20,745 bases of DNA from NCBI GenBank assembly GCA_045534235.1, contig JAZSJI010000008.1:1-20745 (forward strand), written 5' to 3'. The notes beneath the pieces are model-generated. The model searched no databases. It had not been told where the DNA came from and saw nothing but the letters and a program-made list of their open reading frames with translations. This DNA comes from Flemingiibacterium sp045534235 (GTDB taxonomy: Bacteria > Bacillota > Clostridia > Oscillospirales > CAG-272). Shown here piece by piece: positions 6,285 to 12,554 of this stretch. Position 1 is the stretch's first letter. The number at the start of each line of letters is the position of its first letter. The position numbers and the translations under genes are program-made.

Positions 6285-7160
6285 TTATAGGTCGAGCGAG
6301 CGCTTGAATTCGCTTGGACTCATACCCGTTACGCGCTTGAATACGCGCGAAAAATACTGCGGATTGTCAAAGGAAAGCTTGTCGGAGATCTGTGCGAAAT
6401 TAAGGCTGTCCTCACGTATTATTCGCTTTGCCGCATCTATCTTTATACGCGTTGAATAGCCGGTTATCGTAGTTCCCGTCTGATCGCGGAAAAGACTGCT
6501 TAAATAGCTCTTGCTGTAGCCGATACGTGCGCATATCTCATCAACTCGCAGATTGTGCTCGACGTTTTCGCGTATAAGCTCCTTTATCGACGTGACGAGG
6601 TGGCTTTCCATACTTTCCTTTGTAGGGAACACGCTGATCTCGCCCGCTTTGGTGATGCTGCGTATAAGGAATATTAGAAGCTGCTCAAGGTAGGTCTTTA
6701 TAAGCTGCTCGCCGCCGATAGGGGCTGTGCTTTTTTTGTTGAGCTTATTTAGGCTTGTGTCGTTTTTCGGTATGACGTACGTTTGCTCGGCTTCCTTTAT
6801 AATGGCGGAGATAAAGTTTTTGAGCGTTTTATCGAGAACTGCGTGGTATTTTTCAAAATACTGCATCGCGGGCGAATTGCATACGAACGACACGACAAAA
6901 AAGTTTGGCGCGGAGTCAAGCGCGCGGATAGAGTGAAACTCCATCGGGCGGTGGAAGATGATCTCGCCCTGCCCGAGTGTTATCTCCTCGTCGTCACGGC
7001 ACACGGAAACGCGTCCGCGGTCAACGTACGTCATTTCCCAGAAATCGTGGCTTTCGCCCTCGAAAACAAAGTTTTTATCGAACTCATAGTAGTGTACAGT
7101 GACAATCTTCGAGATGTTTACGATGCTCGTAAGCGCGGTCTTGATATACGTGGGTTTCAT
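6285..7160 (-). CDS. AraC-family transcriptional regulator
   Basis: Cytoplasmic DNA-binding protein of 291 residues. The N-terminal half (about 20-110) is a cupin-like sensor domain: HDFWEMTYVDRGRVSV and LGQGEIIFHRPMEFHS give the expected beta-barrel pattern with histidines near the binding pocket. The C-terminal region (about 190-291) has the two helix-turn-helix motifs: LRVDEICARIGYSKSYLSSLFRD and NFAQISDKLSFDNPQYFSRVFK, ending in GMSPSEFK. Such proteins usually activate neighbouring sugar genes when a sugar or derivative is bound. It is divergent from the isomerase/dehydrogenase pair, which is its likely target. Start at 7160 with AAAGGA upstream. The ligand cannot be read from the sequence. 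Confidence 0.93.
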   Translation of the reverse strand: MKPTYIKTALTSIVNISKIVTVHYYEFDKNFVFEGESHDFWEMTYVDRGRVSVCRDDEEITLGQGEIIFHRPMEFHSIRALDSAPNFFVVSFVCNSPAMQYFEKYHAVLDKTLKNFISAIIKEAEQTYVIPKNDTSLNKLNKKSTAPIGGEQLIKTYLEQLLIFLIRSITKAGEISVFPTKESMESHLVTSIKELIRENVEHNLRVDEICARIGYSKSYLSSLFRDQTGTTITGYSTRIKIDAAKRIIREDSLNFAQISDKLSFDNPQYFSRVFKRVTGMSPSEFKRSLDL

Positions 7161-7218
7161 ATTTATCCTTTCAGGCCTTTTGCTGTGTACAAAAGTGCAC
7201 GTTTATAGTAAAAAAATA

Positions 7219-7237
7219 ACTGTTTCTTTTAAACAGT
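7219..7237. promoter_or_regulatory. Inverted repeat, candidate AraC-regulator site
   Basis: ACTGTTT, five bases, AAACAGT: a perfect 7-base inverted repeat in the divergent region. It lies about 28 bases upstream of the plus-strand -35 element and just downstream of the expected start of the regulator's own transcript, so one bound protein could activate the sugar genes and limit its own gene. AraC proteins more often use direct repeats, which lowers confidence. Confidence 0.4.
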
Positions 7238-7250
7238 ATGATATATAATT

Positions 7251-7279
7251 ATTATAGCACATATTTTGCAGCTTTGCAA
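7251..7279 (-). promoter_or_regulatory. Sigma-A promoter for the AraC regulator gene
   Basis: On the minus strand, TTGCAA (7279-7274), a 17-base spacer and a perfect TATAAT (7256-7251). Its -35 box lies between the -35 and -10 boxes of the promoter proposed for the opposite direction, so the two would compete for polymerase. Confidence 0.6.
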
Positions 7280-7293
7280 TAGGTGTATACAAT
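7266..7293 (+). promoter_or_regulatory. Promoter for the isomerase/dehydrogenase pair
   Basis: TTGCAG (7266-7271), a 16-base spacer and TACAAT (7288-7293), giving a leader of about 20 bases before the start at 7319. An alternative TATAAT at 7244-7249 has no good -35 box (TGTTTC, inside the inverted repeat) but could work if activated. Confidence 0.45.
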
Positions 7294-7318
7294 AATACAA
7301 AAAGTTGGGAGAAAAGTT

Positions 7319-8158
7319 ATGAAAAAAGGTATTAGTATCTGGTCGTTCCCTGCGGCACCGCTTGCAGACAGCTTCGCACTTGCGAAGGACGCGGGGTTTG
7401 AGGGCGTCGAGGTAGCACTTGATGAGGCAGGCGAGCTTTCGCTTACCACAAGTGAAAAGGACGTTCTGGCTATCGCTGACACCGCTAAAAACGCCGGCAT
7501 TGAGCTTTACAGCGTTGCGTGCGGACTCTACTGGGACTATTGGCTCAACGCCGATTGCGATAAGGAGCGCGCCAAGGCAAAGGATATCGTAAAGCGTCAG
7601 CTCGACGTGGCAAAGCTGCTCGGCTGTGACACTATTCTCGTTATACCGGGTACTGTAAACGCGGATTTTGCAGATCCTAATAAGGTCGTTGACTACGAAA
7701 CTACGTATAACAGAAGCCTCGAGGCTATGTGCGAGCTTAAGTCGTACGCAGAAAAGGTGGGCGTTTCGATCGGACTTGAGAACGTGTGGAACAAGTTCCT
7801 TCTCTCGCCGGTGGAAATGCGTGACTTTATCGACAAAATAGGAAGCGATTTTGTCGGCTCTTACCTTGACATAGGCAACACCCTCGCAAACGGCTATCCC
7901 GAGCACTGGATACGCACGCTCGGTAAGCGTATAAAAAAGGTACATTTCAAGGATTACCGCAAGGCGGCAGGCGGACTTCACGGCTTCGTTGACCTTCTCG
8001 CAGGCGACGTTGACTATCCTGCGGTAATGAAGGCACTTGGCGAGATCGGATACGACGGCTGGGTAAGCGCGGAGATGATCCCGAACTACAAGTATTATAC
8101 CGAGGCAATAATTTACAACACGTCCTATTCTATGGACAAGATTTTAGGGAGAAAATAA
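7319..8158 (+). CDS. Sugar phosphate isomerase/epimerase (xylose-isomerase-like TIM barrel)
   Basis: Cytoplasmic enzyme of 279 residues of the AP-endonuclease-2 / sugar epimerase superfamily. The opening KKGISIWSFP and the beta-barrel strands are typical, and the four expected divalent-metal ligands are in place: Glu154 (IGLENVW), Asp184 (SYLDIGN), His209 (KKVHFKD) and Glu252 (VSAEMI). Relatives include hexulose-phosphate isomerases, tagatose epimerases and inositol-pathway enzymes; the substrate cannot be named. The ATG at 7319 is chosen over an upstream in-frame ATG at 7283 because GGGAG lies before it and the family's first strand starts there. Three bases separate it from the dehydrogenase gene, so they form an operon, probably under the divergent AraC regulator. 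Confidence 0.9.
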   Translation: MKKGISIWSFPAAPLADSFALAKDAGFEGVEVALDEAGELSLTTSEKDVLAIADTAKNAGIELYSVACGLYWDYWLNADCDKERAKAKDIVKRQLDVAKLLGCDTILVIPGTVNADFADPNKVVDYETTYNRSLEAMCELKSYAEKVGVSIGLENVWNKFLLSPVEMRDFIDKIGSDFVGSYLDIGNTLANGYPEHWIRTLGKRIKKVHFKDYRKAAGGLHGFVDLLAGDVDYPAVMKALGEIGYDGWVSAEMIPNYKYYTEAIIYNTSYSMDKILGRK

Positions 8159-8161
8159 AAA

Positions 8162-9145
8162 ATGTTAAGAGTTGGTTTAATTGGCTGCGGCTTTATGGGC
8201 GCAATGCACGCAAATTGCTACAAAAACATCGAGGGCGTCGAGATCGTCGCACTCGCCGATATCAGAGCCGAAAAGGCAGCGGCTCTCGCAGAGGGCACGA
8301 GTGCAAAGCTTTACGGCGACGGTATGGAGCTTATTGAGAACGCGGAGGTCGATATCATCGACGTTTGTCTGCCTACATACCTTCACGCGAAGTACGCGCT
8401 CGCGGCTATGGAAAAGGTTAAGTATCTTTTCGTGGAAAAGCCGCTCGCGCTTACCGTGGAGGAGGCAGATGCTCTGCTCGTGGCAAGCAAGAAGACCGGC
8501 TGCAACGTACAGGTCGGTCAGGTTATCCGCTTCTGGGACGAGTACGTTGTTCTTCGCGATATGCTCGCTTCCGGCAAGTACGGCAAGGTTATAAACGCAA
8601 ACTTCCGCCGTATCAGCCCGCGTCCCGACTGGGGCTGGGAGGATTGGCTTCTCAAGTACGAGCTTTCGGGCGGCGCGGCGCAGGACCTTCACATTCACGA
8701 TATGGATTTCGCGCTCTCTATCTTTGGTGAGCCAAAATCGCTTTACTCGGTAAAGAACACGCTCGGCGAAAAGTATTCCTACGTTAACACCCTTATGCAG
8801 TACGACGGCTTTGCCGTATCCGTCGAGGGTACGTGGGGACTTCCCACAACGCATCCCTTCGAGGCTACCTTCCGCGTAGTATGCGAGGGCGGCGTTATCG
8901 AGAACGCGGGCGGTAAGTTTATGCTCTACACCGACGCGGGTGCAGAGATAATCCCGATCGAAAAGAAGCAGATCGGCTCTGCAAACGCAGGCGGAAACAT
9001 CTCCGACCTTGGCGGCTACTACAACGAGCTTGTAAGCTTCACAAACAGCGCGGCAAACGGCGAGCCGATAAAGAACGCGTCTATTGCAGACGGTGCGGCA
9101 TCGCTTAAGTTCCTTCTTAACAAAGAGCTTGCTTTTAACGCGTAA
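8162..9145 (+). CDS. Gfo/Idh/MocA-family NAD(P)-dependent oxidoreductase
   Basis: Cytoplasmic enzyme of 327 residues. The N-terminal Rossmann fold (about 1-120) has the dinucleotide motif GLIGCGFMGAMHA (5-17) and the family's catalytic EKP at 92-94. The C-terminal domain (about 125-327) carries DLHIHD (175-180), the position of the active-site histidine in inositol and related dehydrogenases. The family oxidises or reduces sugars, cyclitols and their derivatives; the exact substrate is open. GGGAG lies 9 bases before the start. It follows the isomerase/epimerase by three bases and ends in a strong terminator, so the pair is a complete unit: one likely oxidises a hydroxyl, the other isomerises or epimerises the product. 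Confidence 0.93.
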   Translation: MLRVGLIGCGFMGAMHANCYKNIEGVEIVALADIRAEKAAALAEGTSAKLYGDGMELIENAEVDIIDVCLPTYLHAKYALAAMEKVKYLFVEKPLALTVEEADALLVASKKTGCNVQVGQVIRFWDEYVVLRDMLASGKYGKVINANFRRISPRPDWGWEDWLLKYELSGGAAQDLHIHDMDFALSIFGEPKSLYSVKNTLGEKYSYVNTLMQYDGFAVSVEGTWGLPTTHPFEATFRVVCEGGVIENAGGKFMLYTDAGAEIIPIEKKQIGSANAGGNISDLGGYYNELVSFTNSAANGEPIKNASIADGAASLKFLLNKELAFNA

Positions 9146-9153
9146 ATAAGACG

Positions 9154-9183
9154 AAATCCCCGACGTTACGTCGGGGATTTTTT
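9154..9183 (+). terminator. Terminator after the Gfo/Idh/MocA gene
   Basis: AAATCCCCGACG and CGTCGGGGATTT form a perfect 12-bp stem with a three-base loop, followed by six T residues (9178-9183), starting 9 bases after the stop codon. It also faces the convergent protease gene and may work in both directions, less well on the minus strand. Confidence 0.93.
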
Positions 9184-9211
9184 ATATTCCTCGCACAAAA
9201 GCGCACGACCG

Positions 9212-9880
9212 TTACCGCGCGATCATCCCGTGCAGCGCCTTGAGCGCCGCATCAAGCCCGCCAACCTCGTCGATAAGCCCGAGGCGTACCGCCTCCTCGC
9301 CGTCGACTATCGAGCCGATGTCGGTCGCCATTTCCTCTGTGCACATCATAAGCCGCGTCAGCTCGCCGGCGGAAATGCGACTGTTTCGGCAGACGAAATC
9401 CGTGATGCGCGACTGCATTTTTTGAAGATTGTCAAAGCTCTGCGGCACACCTATGACGAGCCCGTTTGTGCGAACGGGGTGAATGGTCATCGTCGCGCTC
9501 GGCACTATAAACGAGCGCTTTGCCGCGACCGCAAGCGGTACGCCGATCGAGTGTCCGCCGCCGAGGACTATCGAAACGGTCGGCTTCGACATACTCGCGA
9601 TAAGCTCGGCGATTGCAAGCCCCGCCTCGACGTCGCCGCCGACTGTATTGAGAAGCACTAAAAGCCCCTGTATCTCTCGGCTTTCCTCGATCTGACAGAG
9701 CAGGGGAATGACGTGCTCGTATTTGGTCGTTTTCGCACTCTCGCCGAGAAGATAGTGTCCCTCGATCTGACCGATTATCGTCATACACTGTACGCCCGAG
9801 CGTGCGTCGGTCATAACGCTGCCCGTTTTTTCTATCGCGTCGAGGTTTTCCTCGGACGTGTTTTTTTCTTTATCAGCCAT
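9212..9880 (-). CDS. tepA: ClpP-class serine protease, TepA-like
   Basis: Protein of 222 residues of the ClpP/crotonase fold. The catalytic triad is visible: Ser111 in LGGGHSIGVPLA, His134 in MTIHPVRTNG, and probably Asp187 in ATDIGSIVDG. VLLNTVGGDVEAGLAIAELI (76-95) is the oxyanion-hole strand with its GGDV motif. MTIIGQIEGHYLLGESAKTT near the start is typical of TepA (translocation-enhancing peptidase), which in Bacillus is a cytoplasmic enzyme thought to clear signal peptides or act in spore formation. The first 28 residues are polar and likely disordered. The start has AAAGGA 9 bases upstream. It stands alone, not beside ftsK as often seen. Function beyond peptidase is inferred. Confidence 0.9.
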   Translation of the reverse strand: MADKEKNTSEENLDAIEKTGSVMTDARSGVQCMTIIGQIEGHYLLGESAKTTKYEHVIPLLCQIEESREIQGLLVLLNTVGGDVEAGLAIAELIASMSKPTVSIVLGGGHSIGVPLAVAAKRSFIVPSATMTIHPVRTNGLVIGVPQSFDNLQKMQSRITDFVCRNSRISAGELTRLMMCTEEMATDIGSIVDGEEAVRLGLIDEVGGLDAALKALHGMIAR

Positions 9881-9903
9881 ATTTTTGCATCCTTTCGCCG
9901 TTT

Positions 9904-9933
9904 TACATAGAAATACGTCATTAGTTTTTTCAA
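9904..9933 (-). promoter_or_regulatory. Candidate promoter for the TepA-like gene
   Basis: On the minus strand, TTGAAA (9933-9928), an 18-base spacer and TATGTA (9909-9904), about 25 bases before the start codon. The match is fair, not strong. Confidence 0.4.
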
Positions 9934-9951
9934 AAATTCATCTTTTTATCA

Positions 9952-9980
9952 TTTACTTTTTAAGGAAAATGTTGTATAAT
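9952..9980 (+). promoter_or_regulatory. Sigma-A promoter for the pduL operon
   Basis: TTTACT (9952-9957), a 17-base spacer and a perfect TATAAT (9975-9980), leaving a leader of about 47 bases. It is back to back with the weaker promoter proposed for the TepA-like gene. Confidence 0.7.
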
Positions 9981-10033
9981 ATCTATGTATGATATTAAAA
10001 TCACAAATTTTATATACGAAAGGACATCATATC

Positions 10034-10609
10034 ATGGAAAACAAAGTACTTGTTGAAACATCTGCAAGACACGTGCATCTCTCCGCAGAGCACATCGAGA
10101 TCCTCTTCGGCAAGGGCGCAACCCTTACCCACAAGAAGGACCTTTCCCAGCCCGGTCAGTTCGCTTGCGAGGAGCGCGTAACTCTCGTTGGCCCCAAGAA
10201 GCCTATCGCTAACGTAATCATCCTCGGTCCGGCTCGTCCCGCTACCCAGGTTGAGGTATCCTTCCCCGACGCGAGAACTCCCGGCGTAAACCCTCCCGTT
10301 CGTGAGAGCGGTGACGTTGCAGGCTCTGCCGGCTGCAAGCTCGTTGGCCCTGCAGGCGAGGTTGAGATCTCCGAGGGCGTTATCGTTGCAAAGCGCCACA
10401 TTCACTTAACTCCCGACGACGCTGCAAAGTTTGGCGTTGAAGACAAGCAGGTCGTATCCGTAAAGATCGAGAACGCTGACCGTACCACCGTGTTCGGCGA
10501 CGTTGTTTGCCGCGTAAGCCCCAAGTTCGCTGCTGCTATGCACATCGACACCGATGAAGCAAACGCTGCTTGCGCATTCGGCGAAGTTTACGGCGAGATC
10601 ATTAAGTAA
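10034..10609 (+). CDS. pduL: Phosphate propanoyltransferase / phosphotransacylase (PduL)
   Basis: Enzyme of 191 residues that exchanges CoA and phosphate on propionyl- or acetyl-CoA, giving the acyl-phosphate from which acyl kinase makes ATP. Metal-binding histidines of the PduL fold are clear: RHVHLS (12-17), RHIHLT (121-126) and MHIDTDEANA (169-178); PPVRESGD (87-94) holds the conserved active-site arginine (Arg90). There is no N-terminal encapsulation peptide and no microcompartment gene nearby, so this is probably a cytosolic Pta substitute. ATG at 10034 is chosen because AAAGGA precedes it and the conserved domain begins at once; an upstream in-frame ATG at 9989 has no ribosome site. No strong terminator separates it from the next two genes. 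Confidence 0.94.
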   Translation: MENKVLVETSARHVHLSAEHIEILFGKGATLTHKKDLSQPGQFACEERVTLVGPKKPIANVIILGPARPATQVEVSFPDARTPGVNPPVRESGDVAGSAGCKLVGPAGEVEISEGVIVAKRHIHLTPDDAAKFGVEDKQVVSVKIENADRTTVFGDVVCRVSPKFAAAMHIDTDEANAACAFGEVYGEIIK

Positions 10610-10676
10610 TCGAAACCTGAATATTTTTCCGATATTCGAACATAATTAAGAAAAATAATAACAAGGAGATAAAACA

Positions 10677-11369
10677 ATGAACTATACTCACGAAGTTGAA
10701 CAGATGTGTTGTGTAGCTAAGGGCCCCAAGCACGGTCCCGCACCTATTCCCGAAGAGGGCAGATGGGTGAAGGCTTACGAGATCAAGGACATTTCCGGTC
10801 TCTCCCACGGTATCGGCTGGTGTGCACCCCAGCAGGGTATGTGCAAGCTTACCCTCAATGTTAAGGAAGGTATCATCGAGGAAGCTCTCGTTGAGACCTG
10901 CGGATGCTCTGGTATGACTCACTCTGCTGCTATGGCAGGCGAGATCCTTCAGGGCAAGACGCTTCTCGAGGCACTCAACACCGACCTCGTTTGCGACGCT
11001 ATCAACGTAGCTATGCGCGAGATATTCAAGCAGCTCGCATACGGCCGCAGCCAGACCGCATTCTCCGAGAACGGTCTTCCCGTCGGCGCATCCCTCGAGG
11101 ACCTCGGTAAGGGCCTTCGCTCGCAGATCGGTACTATCTTCGCAACCAAGGAAAAGGGCGTACGTTACCTCGAGATGGCAGAGGGCTATATCCTCGAGCT
11201 CGGTCTTGATAAGGACAATGAGGTTATCGGCTACAAGTTCGTAAACCTCGGCAAGATGATGGACGCTATCAAGGCAGGCACCGATCCCAAGGAAGCTTAT
11301 GAATCCAACATCAAGACTTACGGCAGATACGATGACGCTGTTAAGTATATTGATCCCAGAAAGAACTAA
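10677..11369 (+). CDS. NifU-like iron-sulfur cluster scaffold protein
   Basis: Cytoplasmic protein of 230 residues. The stretch ALVETCGCSGMTHSAAMAGE (70-89) resembles the NifU/IscU region around its cluster cysteines, and further cysteines at 11, 12, 49, 56 and 106 could complete a metal site, with Cys106 at the place of the third NifU ligand. NifU/IscU proteins build Fe-S clusters for delivery to enzymes. No cysteine desulfurase lies nearby, and the extra N-terminal CC pair and the C-terminal extension (about 140-230) are not part of classic NifU, so a specialised partner is likely. AAGGAG lies 8 bases before the start. It is 18 bases upstream of the GGGtGRT gene and shares its abundant-protein codon use. 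Confidence 0.8.
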   Translation: MNYTHEVEQMCCVAKGPKHGPAPIPEEGRWVKAYEIKDISGLSHGIGWCAPQQGMCKLTLNVKEGIIEEALVETCGCSGMTHSAAMAGEILQGKTLLEALNTDLVCDAINVAMREIFKQLAYGRSQTAFSENGLPVGASLEDLGKGLRSQIGTIFATKEKGVRYLEMAEGYILELGLDKDNEVIGYKFVNLGKMMDAIKAGTDPKEAYESNIKTYGRYDDAVKYIDPRKN

Positions 11370-11387
11370 GAGAGGAGGAGCACGAAT

Positions 11388-12398
11388 ATGTCTAACAATG
11401 TAAAGTTTGAGGGCAAGGAAAGAAGACTTGCAGGCATCGAGGCTTGCCTCGCAGAGTACGGCATCAAGGACCTTGAAGAGGCAAGAGAAATCTGCCTTGC
11501 AAAGGGCGTTGACGCTGACGCTATCGTAAAGGGCATTCAGCCTATCGCATTTGAGAACGCAGCTTGGGCTTATACTCTCGGCTGTGCTATCGCAATCAAG
11601 AAGGGCTGCAAGAACGCAGCTGACGCCGCTGAAGCAATCGGTATCGGTCTTCAGGCATTCTGCGTACCCGGCTCCGTTGCATCTACCCGTAAGGTTGGTC
11701 TTGGCCACGGTAACCTCGGCGCAATGCTTCTGCGCGAAGAGACCAAGTGCTTCTGCTTCCTGGCAGGTCACGAGTCCTTTGCAGCAGCAGAGGGCGCTAT
11801 CGGTATCGCAAGAACCGCTAACAAGGTAAGAAAAGATCCCCTCAGAGTTATTCTCTGCGGTCTTGGTAAGGACGCTGCATTCATCATTTCGAGAATCAAC
11901 GGCTTCACCTACGTTTGCACCGACTATGACTTCTACACCGACGAAATAAAGGTCGTTTACGAGAAGGCATACTCCGACGGCGACAAGGCGAAGGTTAAGT
12001 GCTACGGTGCTAACGACGTTCTCGAGGGTGTTGCAATTATGCGTCACGAGGGTGTTGACGTTTCCATCACCGGTAACTCGACCAACCCGACCAGATTCCA
12101 GCATCCCGTTGCAGGCACCTACAAGAAGTGGGCGCTTGAAAACGGCAAGAAGTACTTCTCCGTTGCTTCGGGCGGCGGTACAGGCCGAACCCTCCACCCC
12201 GACAATATGGCAGCAGGCCCCGCTTCGTACGGTCTGACTGACACTATGGGCCGTATGCACGGCGACGCACAGTTCGCAGGCTCGTCCTCCGTTCCCGCAC
12301 ACGTTGAGATGATGGGACTTATCGGAGCAGGCAACAACCCGATGGTTGGTATGACCGTTGCTTGCGCTGTTGCAGTTCAGGAAGGTATGAACAAGTAA
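11388..12398 (+). CDS. GGGtGRT-family protein of unknown function
   Basis: Protein of 336 residues containing the family-naming motif GGGTGRT (262-268) in FSVASGGGTGRTLHPDN. I know of no assigned function. Other glycine-rich conserved-looking stretches are STRKVGLGHGNLGAMLL (99-115), FLAGHESFAAAEGAIG (124-139), ITGNSTNPTRFQHPVAG (227-243) and AGPASYGLTDTMGRMHGDAQ (276-295), suggesting an enzyme with a phosphate- or cofactor-binding site. Eleven cysteines are present, including CFC at 121-123, which fits a redox or Fe-S protein. No signal or membrane segment is seen. GAGGAG lies before the start. All but one of about 23 lysines use AAG, as in abundant proteins. The NifU-like gene lies 18 bases upstream, so cluster delivery to this protein is a reasonable but untested idea. 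Confidence 0.9.
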   Translation: MSNNVKFEGKERRLAGIEACLAEYGIKDLEEAREICLAKGVDADAIVKGIQPIAFENAAWAYTLGCAIAIKKGCKNAADAAEAIGIGLQAFCVPGSVASTRKVGLGHGNLGAMLLREETKCFCFLAGHESFAAAEGAIGIARTANKVRKDPLRVILCGLGKDAAFIISRINGFTYVCTDYDFYTDEIKVVYEKAYSDGDKAKVKCYGANDVLEGVAIMRHEGVDVSITGNSTNPTRFQHPVAGTYKKWALENGKKYFSVASGGGTGRTLHPDNMAAGPASYGLTDTMGRMHGDAQFAGSSSVPAHVEMMGLIGAGNNPMVGMTVACAVAVQEGMNK

Positions 12399-12413
12399 TT
12401 TCTTTTTGAATAT

Positions 12414-12445
12414 AAACCGCACCGGATCACCGGTGCGGTTTTCTT
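12414..12445 (+). terminator. Terminator of the pduL-GGGtGRT operon
   Basis: AACCGCACCGG and CCGGTGCGGTT form a perfect 11-bp GC-rich stem with an ATCA loop, followed by TTTTCTT. It begins 16 bases after the GGGtGRT stop codon and is the only strong terminator after the pduL promoter. Confidence 0.92.
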
Positions 12446-12479
12446 GTGTAAATATTGTGTAATGCTTGACGGAAAATTA

Positions 12480-12508
12480 TTGACAGATGCGGCGCGTTGT
12501 GATATATT
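12480..12508 (+). promoter_or_regulatory. Near-consensus sigma-A promoter for the ceramidase-family gene
   Basis: A perfect TTGACA (12480-12485), a 17-base spacer and TATATT (12503-12508), giving a leader of about 40 bases. Confidence 0.8.
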
Positions 12509-12526
12509 GTTGATGGTGTACCACAC

Positions 12527-12536
12527 ATAGTACTAT
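12527..12536. promoter_or_regulatory. Palindrome downstream of the promoter, possible operator
   Basis: ATAGTACTAT, a perfect 10-base palindrome, lies about 12 bases past the expected transcription start and just before the ribosome site (AAGGAG). A repressor there would block this strong promoter. No regulator gene is adjacent, so the binding protein is unknown. Confidence 0.3.
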
Positions 12537-12554
12537 TAACCAAGGAGAAAATAT

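Noticed and set aside
10610..10646. TTCGAAC with a nearby hairpin, as a possible tRNA fragment or a separate promoter (CATAAT) for the NifU-like gene
   Set aside because: No cloverleaf can be drawn and the -35 position (TGAATA) does not match.
10602..12422. A 606-codon open frame on the minus strand opposite pduL, the NifU-like gene and the GGGtGRT gene
   Set aside because: It mirrors the strongly biased codons of the real genes, has no domain I recognise and no ribosome site; the plus-strand genes have clear motifs.
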